From the NCBI RefSeq assembly GCF_006539685.1, contig NZ_BJNM01000016.1, positions 1 to 63,391 on the forward strand: a stretch of DNA of 63,391 nucleotides, read 5' to 3'. Position numbers and translations under genes: made by a program. Below the pieces are notes generated by a model. It worked only from the letters and a program-made list of their open reading frames with translations. It had not been told where the DNA came from and ran no database searches. How positions within the stretch are numbered: the stretch's first letter is position 1; every line of letters begins with the position of its first letter. The DNA comes from Gluconobacter oxydans (lineage in GTDB: Bacteria; Pseudomonadota; Alphaproteobacteria; Acetobacterales; Acetobacteraceae). Shown one piece after another: positions 33,323 to 42,962 of this stretch.

Positions 33323-35977
33323 TCAGACCGATTTGCGGATGGAAAACGAGATGGTCCGTCCGAGCGGGTCGAGAAAGGCCGGTTCATAGCCGGCGGGTGT
33401 GATGCCCGAGCCGTTGCGGGCGCGGATGCGGCTGTTGAACAGGTTGCTGACCGAGACCATGACCCGGAAATTCTTGGCCCAGTTCCGGTTCTGCCAGCGG
33501 GGGATTTCTCCCAGATCGGCGAAGGCCGTCATATCCACGGTCGCCAGATCGCTGAAGAACAGGCTGTTGGCGTGGGTGCTGGCGAGGGTGGAGGTTGCGG
33601 ACTGCCATTTGGTGACGAGACGGAAGCCTAGGCCGTTCTTGAACACGCCCCCCTGAAGCTCGACTTCATGGCGTGGCTGACCGCCGGTGCCGCCGATCGT
33701 CCCGCCATTGAGCAGATCGATTGGCGCCAGGCCCGACCGGAGCTGCACCGTGTCCTTGAGGCGCCAGACCTGCGTCAGAACGATGTAATACCGGCCTCCA
33801 GCACCATGTTTGCCGCCTTTTCCTTCGGGCTTCTTCCCCAGCGGTCTGGAAAACGAGAAAGTCGCATTCCATTCATTGCGCTTTTCCATGAGCGCATTGA
33901 CGGGGCGGATATCGACGACATCCAGAATCCCGTCCGAATTGCGCTGGTAACGGTCCGGAAAGGCTTCCTCGATGGCCGCCGTTGCGGTTGGCAGGCTCAT
34001 GACCGGGTTGTGGTTGCGGTCCCGGACATAATTTACATGCAGCCGCGCGCCTTCGAGAAAAGTCGGGGAAAGGATCGTGCCGATGCTGATCTCGTGCCGG
34101 TCCGCCGCGCGCAGGTTCCGGTTGCCGCCGGAGATGGTTGTCACCTGCACGGAGCGTCCCGTGACATAGTCATAGGTCGTGACGTTGGGGGTCTCGATCT
34201 GCGGCGCGACGAGACTGGTGGCGCTGGGGGCTTCTGTCCGGTCGGTCACGGAGAAGGGGAACTGGATCCAGGGGACAGGCTCCCAGGTCACGCCTCCGCC
34301 GATCGTCCCGAGTGTGCCGAAATGGGACACCTGACTGACGGCGCCGTTGACGTTTGCATCCAGCTTTCCCAGGAACGACAGGACATGCTTGCGCGCATTG
34401 GCAATGGGAATGTCGCCGTTGATCTGAAGGGTGCCGACATCGCGGCTGATATGGGTGCGCTGCAGCTTGCCCTGGCTGATGGAGGTCGCGTTCTGTTCGG
34501 TCAGGGTTCCGGTGGGGGCAATGCTGGTCGAGACATCACCGGCGGGCAGGGAGAACAGCGAGCCGGAGACCAGACCGCTGATCTTGCCGGTCGTGCCGGT
34601 GGTATGGCCCTGATTGACCAGCCGGCTGTTCAGCCAGCTTCGGTCCACTTCCGAAAACGGATCGAAGCCGACCAGTCCCTCCGTCAGCGCCGTCTGGGCG
34701 GCGCTCAGATCAAGCCCGGTCTGGCTGTTGGTCGCGGTGGTGGAGCGGTCGAAACTTCCGGTGCTGTTCCACTTCCAGTTCCCCACGTCGCCATTGAAAT
34801 TCACCCCGGCATGAACGGAATCCGTATGGGACCTCTGCTGAAGCGCGGAGACGTTGGTGTAGTCCCGGTACAGAAGCGTGTCCTGCGAGAACGGGGAGTA
34901 CAGGCTGCCGGACGGGAGGGTCAGGATGCCGCGGGCCGGTCCCTGAAGGCTTTCGGAATTGCTGTGGGTGTAGCTGGCGTTGAAGGAGGCCGAGACGTCC
35001 TTGAAGATCTGGTCCGCATAGACACCGTTCAGGTTCAGTTCATGCGTTCTGGGCTGAAGGCTGTAATCCGATGCGTCTGAACTGACATGCGGTGCATTGG
35101 CATACGTCGTGAAATCCTGAAGGGTCGGAATCTGCCCCGATGCGAGCGACGGTACGCCCGCAGACGTCACGCTCTGTCCGGCAAGCGCATCAAGCGCCGG
35201 ATCAAGGCTGCCGCCATCCGTGGATGTGACGTTGCCGGCATTGGAATAGAGACTGCTGGCGGAAGGGGGCGTGATGCCGCGGTCGCTGTCCAGAAGGCGC
35301 GCCTGTGCCTCATAGCGCGCGCTCAGATTGATTCGCCGCTCTCCAGAGAGCTTCGTGAAGCTGGCGCCCAGAACGCCATCATCGCCGCCGCCATCCGTGG
35401 ATGTGCTGCCATAGGCCCGCATCCGCACGGCCCGGAAATTCTTCACGGTGATGATGTTCACCACGCGCTCGTCGGCCGGATAGCCGTAGCGCAGGGCCTC
35501 TTCCTCGGTGAAGATCTCTACCCGCGCGATGGCCTCGAAGGGAAGGTCATTGACTTCCTGCATGCCCGAAATGCCCTTGCCGTTCAGCAGGACGACCGGT
35601 GTGTTGCCGGTCGCGCCACGTCCTGAACGGGTTTCCGGCGCAATGGCCGTTAGCAGATCCGCTGCGGTATCGACGCCATAAGAGCGGATTTCATCGGCCT
35701 GGATCTGCATGATCGGCTTGGCATCGCCCAGCACGGCGCTGGCGGGTTTATGGGCTTTGACCTCGATTTTCTCGCCGCCATTGATGGAGGTCGTGGACGT
35801 GGTCACGGTCGCGGCGCTGTTCTGGGTGGTGGACGGCGTGGTGGGGGTGTTCGCAGCGGTCTGCGCGAGGGCGGAAGGAGCGGAGAGGAGGCTGCCGAGG
35901 CCCCAGACAAGACCGAGAGCCGGACGCAGCCCCGGCCGTGCCGGTGCTGCTGGGGTTTTCAGGTCATGATCTGGCAT
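33323..35977 (-). CDS. TonB-dependent outer-membrane receptor
   Basis: An 884-residue outer-membrane protein with signal peptide (cleavage near SALAQ), then a low-complexity Thr/Ser/Ala linker. The plug domain has VLLNGKGISGMQEVNDLP and the VEIFTEEEALRYGYPADE region with VVNIITV. A long beta-barrel follows, ending in SIRKSV. The strand-rich barrel and plug are typical, but the ligand is not evident. It is not of the siderophore-specific subgroup seen at 52297. It converges with alr and is monocistronic. Confidence 0.85.
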   Translation of the reverse strand: MPDHDLKTPAAPARPGLRPALGLVWGLGSLLSAPSALAQTAANTPTTPSTTQNSAATVTTSTTSINGGEKIEVKAHKPASAVLGDAKPIMQIQADEIRSYGVDTAADLLTAIAPETRSGRGATGNTPVVLLNGKGISGMQEVNDLPFEAIARVEIFTEEEALRYGYPADERVVNIITVKNFRAVRMRAYGSTSTDGGGDDGVLGASFTKLSGERRINLSARYEAQARLLDSDRGITPPSASSLYSNAGNVTSTDGGSLDPALDALAGQSVTSAGVPSLASGQIPTLQDFTTYANAPHVSSDASDYSLQPRTHELNLNGVYADQIFKDVSASFNASYTHSNSESLQGPARGILTLPSGSLYSPFSQDTLLYRDYTNVSALQQRSHTDSVHAGVNFNGDVGNWKWNSTGSFDRSTTATNSQTGLDLSAAQTALTEGLVGFDPFSEVDRSWLNSRLVNQGHTTGTTGKISGLVSGSLFSLPAGDVSTSIAPTGTLTEQNATSISQGKLQRTHISRDVGTLQINGDIPIANARKHVLSFLGKLDANVNGAVSQVSHFGTLGTIGGGVTWEPVPWIQFPFSVTDRTEAPSATSLVAPQIETPNVTTYDYVTGRSVQVTTISGGNRNLRAADRHEISIGTILSPTFLEGARLHVNYVRDRNHNPVMSLPTATAAIEEAFPDRYQRNSDGILDVVDIRPVNALMEKRNEWNATFSFSRPLGKKPEGKGGKHGAGGRYYIVLTQVWRLKDTVQLRSGLAPIDLLNGGTIGGTGGQPRHEVELQGGVFKNGLGFRLVTKWQSATSTLASTHANSLFFSDLATVDMTAFADLGEIPRWQNRNWAKNFRVMVSVSNLFNSRIRARNGSGITPAGYEPAFLDPLGRTISFSIRKSV

Positions 35978-36131
35978 GCGCGCGTCTGCCGGCTCCTGTG
36001 TCTGGTGCGGGCCTGGAACGTCTGCATCCGATGCAGAATGTCACGAATCTGTAAGGATATCGTAACAGCGGAAGGCCATTTGGAGCCGTTTCTGGCGGAT
36101 TTATGTTACGGTGTCGAGCATAAAGGGCCGT

Positions 36132-36719
36132 TCAGCCCGGAACCATGTTCCGGCTGCGCATCATGTTCCGCCGCGTTTCCTCGTCGAGAATGGCGCGGAT
36201 CCGGCGCGTCAGTTCCGTGGCATCGGTATATTTGCGGCCATAGGTCAGATTGAACGTATGGTCGAAATCATCCGGATTGAGACCGGCATTATGCTGGCTG
36301 ATTGTTTCGATCTTGTCGAAGGCCTTGGCCAGCCGGGCTTCGGGAGAGGCCGCGTTTTCATATTCGTCCCACAACGCCAGAAACTCGGCCTGAAGCTCGT
36401 TCGGCAGCGGCGCCATGATCGTCAGCAGATCCTCGCGCTCCTGCGCGGATTTGTTGGCCGAGGCGTGCAGCGAGATCGCGGGCACATCACCGTGAATGGC
36501 TTCCCCGAGATCATGCAGGATGCAGATTTTCAGCAGCTTCAGAAGGTCGATGCCTTCAAGCTGGTCGGCGAAGGTCATGACCAGCAGGCAGAGCGCCCAG
36601 GTATGCTCCGCCGTGCTCTCGGTCTGGCCGCCATGGGTGTAGGTCCGCCTCAGGATGTCCTTGAGGCGCGACGCTTCCCGGAGAAAGTCGAGACGCTTTT
36701 CAAGATCGCCTTTTGTCAT
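36132..36719 (-). CDS. HD-domain hydrolase (YfbR/HDDC2-like 5'-nucleotidase type)
   Basis: A 195-residue cytoplasmic HD phosphohydrolase. Metal-binding residues are seen in ESTAEHTWAL, the HD pair in ILHDLGEAIHGDVPA, and the distant Asp in AKAFDKIETISQHN. This pattern matches the HDDC2/YfbR group that removes phosphate from deoxynucleoside monophosphates. It is followed on the minus strand by nothing for 150 bases (toward the TonB receptor). Confidence 0.85.
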   Translation of the reverse strand: MTKGDLEKRLDFLREASRLKDILRRTYTHGGQTESTAEHTWALCLLVMTFADQLEGIDLLKLLKICILHDLGEAIHGDVPAISLHASANKSAQEREDLLTIMAPLPNELQAEFLALWDEYENAASPEARLAKAFDKIETISQHNAGLNPDDFDHTFNLTYGRKYTDATELTRRIRAILDEETRRNMMRSRNMVPG

Positions 36720-36767
36720 GCTGGGGTCCTGTCTGTGGCGATGCGCATCGCGGCGGTAGCGAAAGCC

Positions 36768-36893
36768 TTATCCGACCAGCGCATGCAGGACTTCATATCC
36801 CACAAAGACCGCAGCGACCAGAAGCCCGAGCAACACAAGAAAACCGGGTCCCTCCTGAATGGACTTGAAGATTTTCACCATCAACTGAGCCAT
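36768..36893 (-). CDS. Small single-pass membrane protein (41 aa)
   Basis: A 41-codon frame (MAQLMVKIFKSIQEGPGF...). It has one hydrophobic helix at residues 18-38 (VLLGLLVAAVFVG) and a short polar N-terminus. The start is supported by a strong AGGAAAGAGG ribosome site six bases upstream. I do not recognise a family. It lies 48 bases upstream of the HD hydrolase start on the same strand, so the two may share a transcript. Confidence 0.6.
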   Translation of the reverse strand: MAQLMVKIFKSIQEGPGFLVLLGLLVAAVFVGYEVLHALVG

Positions 36894-37101
36894 GAAACCT
36901 CTTTCCTGAAAAGAAGTGCAGTCCGGGAGCGCCAGTCAACAGGACCTCTGTTCGCGAACGGTTATAGCATTTCCACGCATCCGTCTGCCGGAATATCTGC
37001 GCAAAATCGCGTTCTGTCATTGTCCGTTACGTTCCTGTCCTTGAGAATACCACATTTCATCGGGCATCCTCGGCACCGAAACATTGCTGATGGAGCATCT
37101 T

Positions 37102-37347
37102 ATGAAAAAGATTCTTGCTCTGGCTCTCGGAGCTGGCCTGACCCAGTCTCTGACCGCCTGTGACGGCCCTTACGATGACCGTCGCGGCGGCGGCCATCAC
37201 CATCATCGTGGCGACGACCGCGGTTACGGCCAGGGTGGCATGGGCGGCCAGGGTATGGGTGGTCAGGGCATGGGTGGCGGCCAGGGTATGGGCGGCATGA
37301 ATGGCGGCGGCATGGGCGGCGGTCAGGGGGGACAGGGCAGCTGGTAA
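37102..37347 (+). CDS. Small Gly/Met/Gln-rich lipoprotein
   Basis: An 81-residue lipoprotein: the signal segment MKKILALALGAGLTQ leads to the lipobox SLTAC. The mature part starts with a charged RRGGGHHHHRGDD stretch. The C-terminal half repeats GGQGMGG-type units, about five copies. Such Gly/His-rich tails can bind metals or interact with the cell wall, but no function is established. The ribosome site TGGAGC precedes ATG 37102. An in-frame TTG at 37084 gives a worse signal peptide. Confidence 0.7.
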   Translation: MKKILALALGAGLTQSLTACDGPYDDRRGGGHHHHRGDDRGYGQGGMGGQGMGGQGMGGGQGMGGMNGGGMGGGQGGQGSW

Positions 37348-37358
37348 CAGCGCCTACC

Positions 37359-37385
37359 GGGACGTGCCGGGCAAAGGCACGTCCC
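37359..37385 (+). terminator. Hairpin after the small lipoprotein gene
   Basis: Perfect 10-base-pair arms GGGACGTGCC and GGCACGTCCC around a 7-base loop, 12 bases after the lipoprotein stop. No T tract follows, so this may be a weak terminator or a 3' stability hairpin. Confidence 0.5.
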
Positions 37386-37486
37386 GCAACCTGAAGGCAC
37401 GGAACTGCCGGATTTGACCTTCCGGCCGGCCTGTCGCTGAATGCGGCACGCAAGCGTCTCCCCCGATCCGGAAAATCCGTGCCTCG

Positions 37487-38908
37487 ATGAACACCCAGCC
37501 TCACCATTCCAGCCCGGATTCCCCTCAGGACGGCGGCTGGTTTCCTATTTCCATCCGTCTTTCGGGCGCGCGGGTCCTGCTCGTGGGCGGCGGAGAAATC
37601 GCCGTCAACAAGGGACGGCTGCTGCTCGATCACGGAGCGCGGATCGACGTCCTGGCCGAAAAACTGCACCCGGCCGTGCAGGGCTGGGTCGAGAACGGCA
37701 GGGTGCGCCATGTGGGCGAACGCGCGGATGAGGCGGTGTTGCGCCGTCTGCTTCCGGGCTGCCGGCTGGTCTATGCCGCGACCGACAGCCGGGACACCAA
37801 CCGTCAGGTCGCGGCTCTCGCTGACGAACTGAATATCCCCGTCTGCGCCGTGGACGATCCCGGACCTTCCAGTTTCATCACGCCCGCTCAGGTGCGTCGG
37901 GGCATGGTGCGCGTGGCCGTCTCCACCGGAGGCGCGGCCCCCGTTCTGGCGCGCCGCCTGCGCGAACAGATCGAGACACTGCTGCCCGAAGGCACGGGGC
38001 GCCTGGCGACCTATATGCAGTCCCGCCGGGCGTTCGTCTCGGGGCGCTATCCCAATGTTCAGGACCGCAAACGCATCTGGGAGGATTTTCTGGATGGTCC
38101 CGGCGCGGAAGCCGCGCGCTCTGGTGATGAAAGCCGGGCGGATGCGCGACTGGAGGTGCTGCTGGACGGGGAGCGCAAGTCGGGAGAAGTCTGGCTGGTG
38201 GGGGCGGGTCCCGGTGATCCGGATCTGCTGACCCTCAAGGCGCTGCACCTGATGCAGAATGCGGATTCCGTACTCTATGACAATCTGGTCTCGCCAGCCC
38301 TGCTGGACATGGTGCGCCGGGACGCCGAACTCGTCTTCGTCGGCAAGCAGCGGGATCGTCATGCCCTGCCGCAGGACGAGATCAACCGCGAGATGGTCCG
38401 ACGTGCACAGGGCGGCGAGCGCGTCCTGCGTCTCAAGGGCGGGGACCCGTTCATTTTTGGGCGTGGCGGTGAGGAAATCGAAGCTCTGGTCGAAGCCGGT
38501 GTTGCGTTCCGGCTGGTGCCGGGCATTTCCGCGGCCAATGGCTGCGCAGCCTATTCCGGCATTCCGCTGACGCATCGGGACTGCGCGCAGGCCTGCCTGT
38601 TCGTGACCGGACATGCAAAGGCGGACGGCGTTCTGGATCTGCCCTGGGACGACATGGCCGATCGCCGCCAGACGGTAGTGATCTATATGGGCATCTCGAC
38701 CCTGCCGCAGCTTGCCGCCGGACTTCTGGGAAAAGGACTGCCGGCTGACTGGCCGGTGGCGATCGTGGAGCGGGGCACGCAGCCGCGACAGCGGGTTTTC
38801 ACCGGGACGCTGTCTACCATCGCGCAGCAGGCGGCCGAAGCGCAGGTGAAATCGCCCGCGCTGGTGATCGTCGGGCAGGTCGTCCGGCACCGGGTCGTTT
38901 CGCCCTGA
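37487..38908 (+). CDS. cysG: Siroheme synthase, multifunctional
   Basis: A 473-residue fusion. The N-terminal half (to ~200) is the precorrin-2 dehydrogenase/ferrochelatase with VLLVGGGEIAVNKGRLLL. The C-terminal half is uroporphyrinogen-III C-methyltransferase with VWLVGAGPGDPDLLTLKAL, GGDPFIFGRGGEE and GTQPRQRVFTGTL. It makes siroheme, cofactor of sulfite and nitrite reductases, in the cytoplasm. No cysteine-assimilation genes are adjacent in the window. Confidence 0.95.
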   Translation: MNTQPHHSSPDSPQDGGWFPISIRLSGARVLLVGGGEIAVNKGRLLLDHGARIDVLAEKLHPAVQGWVENGRVRHVGERADEAVLRRLLPGCRLVYAATDSRDTNRQVAALADELNIPVCAVDDPGPSSFITPAQVRRGMVRVAVSTGGAAPVLARRLREQIETLLPEGTGRLATYMQSRRAFVSGRYPNVQDRKRIWEDFLDGPGAEAARSGDESRADARLEVLLDGERKSGEVWLVGAGPGDPDLLTLKALHLMQNADSVLYDNLVSPALLDMVRRDAELVFVGKQRDRHALPQDEINREMVRRAQGGERVLRLKGGDPFIFGRGGEEIEALVEAGVAFRLVPGISAANGCAAYSGIPLTHRDCAQACLFVTGHAKADGVLDLPWDDMADRRQTVVIYMGISTLPQLAAGLLGKGLPADWPVAIVERGTQPRQRVFTGTLSTIAQQAAEAQVKSPALVIVGQVVRHRVVSP

Positions 38909-39060
38909 GGTGACGGGGTCTGCATGGCTGGAAGACATACTCTTTCAGCCATGCTTTGAATGCATATCGCTCCGTATGATCCTGCGGGTTGCTCACGGGC
39001 TCACCTGCCTGTGAAACTCCTGTTCTTTCAGTCACATCGCGTTTCACAGTCCGGGGCCCC

Positions 39061-40017
39061 ATGAGCACAGTTGCGTCCATTATCGTCTCGATCGCAGAGG
39101 AGATGCGCACGGCCTCCGAACGGGGCACGGTCGCCAATTACATTCCCCCGCTCGCACGGGTGGATCTGAACCGGTTCGGCATGGCCGTTGTGGGCATGGA
39201 CGGAGAGACGCATACGGTCGGAGATGCGGAAGTCCCGTTCTCGGTCCAGAGTGTGTCCAAGGTCTTCAGCCTGAGCATGGCGCTTAATGCGATGGGGGAC
39301 GAACTGTGGGGGCGGGTGCGTCAGGAGCCGTCGGGCAGCGCGTTCAATTCCATCGTCCAGCTTGAAAACGAACACGGCATTCCCCGCAATCCGTTCATCA
39401 ATGCGGGCGCCATCGTCATCGCTGACATTCTGGTCTCGCGTTATGGCCGCGAGAATGCCCAGACACGCCTGTTGGAGTTCCTGCGTCCGCTGGTGAGCGA
39501 TCCGTCCTCGATCGACATCGATACCGATGTCGCCCGGCAGGAACGTGAGACCGGTTTTCGCAACATGGCGCTGGCGAACTACATGCGGACCTTCGGGAAT
39601 ATCCGCAATGTGGTCGAGGACACGCTGGATTTCTATTTCCATCAGTGCGCGCTCACCATGAGCTGCCACCAGCTGGCGCAGGTCGGGACCTGTCTGATGA
39701 CGGGCGGCCGGAACCCGCTTACGGGCGAGCGCATCATGTCGGAGCGCAATGCCCAGACCATCCTCGCGCTGATGATGATGTGCGGCCATTATGACGGCTC
39801 CGGCGCCTTTGCCATCCGTGTCGGACTGCCGGGAAAATCCGGCGTTGGGGGCGGCATCCTCGCCATTGCGCCGGGCGTGGCATCCATTGCCGTCTGGTCT
39901 CCGGGCCTGAATGCTCAGGGCAACTCCCTGCTGGGGACCCGTGCGCTGGAACGGCTCGTGCAGCACACGGGATGGTCCGTCTTCAGGGCAAACCCGTGGG
40001 TCGCCAATCCGACCTGA
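39061..40017 (+). CDS. glsA: Glutaminase
   Basis: A 318-residue serine-dependent beta-lactamase-fold enzyme that hydrolyses glutamine to glutamate and ammonia. The SxxK motif is Ser64-x-x-Lys67 in VQSVSKVF. The family segments [14 protein letters not shown]-type [15 protein letters not shown], and [12 protein letters not shown] are all present. The start at MSTVAS (39061) is chosen by the family N-terminus; the frame extends to 38989 without support. It is monocistronic and convergent with mntH, three bases apart. Confidence 0.93.
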
Positions 40018-40020
40018 TCT

Positions 40021-41376
40021 TCAGCCTGCCAGCGTGTCGTAAAGCAGCTTGAAGTTCAGCAGCAGGATCAGCCCGGCAACACCCCAGGACAGGATGCGGA
40101 CAGGGGTGGAAATCACGAATTCGCCCATTTTCCGGCGGTCCGAGACGAACATGACCAGCGGTATGACGGCAAAGGGCAGTTGCAGCGACAGGATGACCTG
40201 ACTGGCCATCAGCAGATCGCCCACGCCCCGGTTGCCATAGATCAGCGTAACGATGGCCACGGGCACAATCGCCAGTCCGCGGGTCAGAAGGCGTCTGGCC
40301 CAGTGCGGGATGCGGAGGTGCAGGAAGCCCTCCATGATGATCTGCCCGGCCAGTGTGCCGGTAATCGTCGAATTCGTGCCTGCTGCCAGAAGGGCAAGCG
40401 CGAACAGCGTGGACGCCATGCCAAGCCCCAGGATCGGGGAAAGCAGCCTGTAGGCATCCTGGATTTCCGCTACGTCCTGATGGTCGGAAGTGTGGAACGC
40501 TGCGGCCGCTACGATCAGGATCGCCGCATTGATGAACAGCGCCAGCGTCAGGGCAATCGTGCTGTCCCAGGTTGTCCAGCGGATCGCATCCCGCCGCCCG
40601 GCTGGCGTACGCTCATAAGCGCGGGTCTGCACGATCGAGGAATGCAGATACAGGTTATGCGGCATGACCGTGGCGCCAATGATGCCGATGGCGACATAGA
40701 GCATCCCCGGCGTCGTCACGATCTTCGGATCAGGAAGGAGGCCGGCCAGAATGCTGTGTACGGGCGGGGCTGCGGCGATGAGCTGGATGCCGAAACACAG
40801 CGCGATAATGCCTAAAAGCGCGATGACGAAGGCTTCCAGATACCGGAAGCCCCGGTTCATCAGCAGCAGGACGATCAGTGCGTCCAGAATGGAGAGCAGC
40901 GCGCCGCCCAGAAGAGGCAAGCCGAACAGAAGCTGAAGCGCCACCGCCGTGCCGATCACTTCCGCCAGATCACAGGCGATGATGGCCAGTTCACACGCCA
41001 GCCACAGCACGATGTTCACAGCCGGTGAGAAATGATCCCGGCACGCCTGCGCCAGATCCCGTCCGGTCGCGATCCCGAGGCGTGCGGAAAGCGCCTGAAG
41101 CAGGATGGCCATCAGGTTCGACAGCATGATGACGCAGAGCAGGGTATAGCCGTAGCGCGACCCGCCCTGCAGGTCCGTGGCCCAGTTGCCCGGGTCCATA
41201 TAGCCGACCGACACCATGAAGCCCGGCCCTACAAAAGCCAGGAAGCGTCTGAACCAGGACGCATCCGCTCCCGGAACCCGGATGCTGGAAAAGGCATCGG
41301 GCAGGCTCGGGCGCATCTCCGGGGATGGTGTGTGGGGCGAGGGGGCGTCGGACATCAGGGGTGTATTCAATCCCAT
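40021..41376 (-). CDS. mntH: NRAMP-family divalent metal (manganese) transporter
   Basis: A 451-residue inner-membrane H+-coupled metal importer with 11 predicted helices. Metal-site motifs are DPGNWATD in helix 1 and MPHNLYLHS in helix 6. The soluble N-terminus (~45 residues) precedes helix 1. It is divergently transcribed from a MntR-type regulator, so manganese is the likely substrate. The start may be ATG 41376 or the internal ATG 41355. Confidence 0.93.
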   Translation of the reverse strand: MGLNTPLMSDAPSPHTPSPEMRPSLPDAFSSIRVPGADASWFRRFLAFVGPGFMVSVGYMDPGNWATDLQGGSRYGYTLLCVIMLSNLMAILLQALSARLGIATGRDLAQACRDHFSPAVNIVLWLACELAIIACDLAEVIGTAVALQLLFGLPLLGGALLSILDALIVLLLMNRGFRYLEAFVIALLGIIALCFGIQLIAAAPPVHSILAGLLPDPKIVTTPGMLYVAIGIIGATVMPHNLYLHSSIVQTRAYERTPAGRRDAIRWTTWDSTIALTLALFINAAILIVAAAAFHTSDHQDVAEIQDAYRLLSPILGLGMASTLFALALLAAGTNSTITGTLAGQIIMEGFLHLRIPHWARRLLTRGLAIVPVAIVTLIYGNRGVGDLLMASQVILSLQLPFAVIPLVMFVSDRRKMGEFVISTPVRILSWGVAGLILLLNFKLLYDTLAG

Positions 41377-41389
41377 CGGGAATGAATAT

Positions 41390-41406
41390 TCAACATGCTA
41401 TATTGA
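41390..41406. promoter_or_regulatory. Candidate MntR operator upstream of mntH
   Basis: A 17-base imperfect palindrome TCAACATGCTATATTGA (arms TCAA-N-AT / AT-N-TTGA) lies 14 bases upstream of the mntH ATG in the 148-base gap shared with mntR. Position and symmetry suit a DtxR/MntR-family operator. Not a textbook enterobacterial MntR box, so this is inferred. Confidence 0.45.
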
Positions 41407-41476
41407 TGAGCCTCATGAAAAACCGGGATATCGGGAAAACGTGATGGATCCTACTGGCATACATGTCGGGAATGTT

Positions 41477-41494
41477 TTATTCCGCCGTGAATAA
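41477..41494. promoter_or_regulatory. Second palindrome in the mntH-mntR gap
   Basis: Perfect arms TTATTC and GAATAA are separated by six bases (CGCCGT), and flanked on both sides by the direct repeat AATGTTTT (41471-41478 and 41493-41500). It is 30 bases upstream of the mntR start. It could be a second operator site for autoregulation. Confidence 0.4.
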
Positions 41495-41524
41495 TGTTTT
41501 CTGCATGGAGGCACAGGACGGCGC

Positions 41525-42016
41525 ATGGAACGGAAAAGACGTCTCAGGGATATCGCGCCCAAAGAGACGCTGCCTGACGTCGAAACCCATTCCGAAGGGT
41601 TCCGCGCCAACCGCGAGGCGCGACGCAATGTGCTGGTCGAGGACTATGTTGAGCTGATCTCGGATCTGCTGTCCGAAGGGCAGGAGGCCCGGCAGGTCGA
41701 TATCGCCGGACGTCTGGGCGTGTCACAGCCGACGGTTGCGAAGATGCTCGCCCGCCTTGCGACGGAAGGCTACGTGACGCAGAAGCCTTATCGGGGTGTT
41801 TTCCTTACGCCTGCCGGGCAGGACATGGCGGACAGGGCGCGGCACCGGCACCGGATCGTGGAAGCGTTCCTGCTGGCGCTGGGCGTGAGCGAGGAAAATG
41901 CCCGCGTCGATGCCGAAGGCGTGGAGCATTACGTCGGGAGCGAAACCCTGACCCTGTTCGAAAAGGCGCTTCGCGGAAATCTGAAACAGTTCATGCAGGC
42001 GCTGCCCGACGCCTGA
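41525..42016 (+). CDS. mntR: MntR-type manganese-responsive repressor (DtxR family)
   Basis: A 163-residue transcription regulator. The winged-helix DNA-binding part has [22 protein letters not shown]. The metal-binding/dimerisation segment has [26 protein letters not shown] with the expected His/Glu ligand spacing. No SH3-like third domain is present, as is usual for MntR. The N-terminal ~35 residues are an extension relative to the short E. coli form. It represses mntH when manganese is abundant. Divergent neighbour mntH strongly supports the call. Confidence 0.92.
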   Translation: MERKRRLRDIAPKETLPDVETHSEGFRANREARRNVLVEDYVELISDLLSEGQEARQVDIAGRLGVSQPTVAKMLARLATEGYVTQKPYRGVFLTPAGQDMADRARHRHRIVEAFLLALGVSEENARVDAEGVEHYVGSETLTLFEKALRGNLKQFMQALPDA

Positions 42017-42025
42017 GAACGGGAA

Positions 42026-42844
42026 TCAGGTGCAGATTTCGAGCTTCACGTCCTCCTGCGCCAAGGCCTTGGCGATGGACGGCTTGAGATGGGAGTCCGT
42101 CAGAACCCGGTCGAATTCCGACAGGGATGCCAGACGGTGCAGGCCGCCTTTGCGGAACTTCGTGCTGTCCACCAGCAGGACGCATTGATCTGCGATGTCC
42201 ATCATGGCCCGCTTGACCTTCACCACGTCCTGATCGTTCTGGAACGCGGTTCCGTTGTGGATGATGGATGTGGAGAGGAACATCATGTTCGCCCGCAGCG
42301 ACTGCGCCGCCTGCTCGCAGACCAGACCGAAGAAGGCATTGCGCGGCGGGTTATAGTCGCCGCCAAGGCAGATCAGCTTCAGATTGGGATAGGGCGACAG
42401 TGCCTGGATCACGCCGACGGCATTCGTGATGATCGTCAGTGGTGCCAGGGCCGGGAGCAGGGGCAGCATCGCGGCAACGGTTGTGGAATCGTCCAAAACC
42501 AGAACCTGCTCGGGCTGGATCAGCGAGATGGCCCGCTGGATGATGGCGTCCTTGAGATCCGTCGCGCGCGAGCGGCGGAAATTGACGGTTTTCTGTGTTG
42601 TAACCTTGTTGCGCAGAACGATGCTGCCATGCAGCTTGTCGATCAGACCCTGCTGGACCAGCGCATGCGCATCGCGGTGGATCGTCATGCGGCTGACATC
42701 GAAACGCTCGGCCAGACCTTCGATCGTAGCACTGCCGGTTTCGAGAAGAACGTCGAGGATCTGTTTCTGGCGGGCCGAATTATCCCGTCGTTTTGAACTC
42801 TGCGGCAAGGCGGTGGGGATCACGGAGCCCGGACCATCAGTCAT
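42026..42844 (-). CDS. DeoR-family transcription regulator
   Basis: A 272-residue repressor. The N-terminal winged helix has QKQILDVLLETGSATIEGLAERFDVSR. The C-terminal sugar-phosphate-sensing domain has VLDDSTTVAAMLPLL, ICLGGDY and LVDSTKFRKGGLHRLASL. The effector is probably a phosphorylated sugar or polyol, since members of this family sense glycerol phosphate, fructose phosphate or ribose phosphate. It lies downstream of the mqo-D-lactate dehydrogenase pair on the same strand; a perfect inverted repeat just upstream of its start could be its own operator. Confidence 0.85.
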   Translation of the reverse strand: MTDGPGSVIPTALPQSSKRRDNSARQKQILDVLLETGSATIEGLAERFDVSRMTIHRDAHALVQQGLIDKLHGSIVLRNKVTTQKTVNFRRSRATDLKDAIIQRAISLIQPEQVLVLDDSTTVAAMLPLLPALAPLTIITNAVGVIQALSPYPNLKLICLGGDYNPPRNAFFGLVCEQAAQSLRANMMFLSTSIIHNGTAFQNDQDVVKVKRAMMDIADQCVLLVDSTKFRKGGLHRLASLSEFDRVLTDSHLKPSIAKALAQEDVKLEICT

Positions 42845-42878
42845 GTCTCAAATCGATTCCTGAGCGTGAAAGCAAACA

Positions 42879-42902
42879 GATGAATGTAAAATCACATTCA
42901 TC
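42879..42902. promoter_or_regulatory. Candidate DeoR-family operator
   Basis: Perfect 9-base arms GATGAATGT and ACATTCATC flank a 6-base spacer, 35 bases upstream of the DeoR-type gene start. The symmetry and place suit autoregulation. It lies between mqo and the regulator gene. Confidence 0.5.
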
Positions 42903-42962
42903 ATATCAGGCCGGAACAGGTCTGTAACGCCTCATGAACACAATCCGGCCCCAAAAAGGTGA

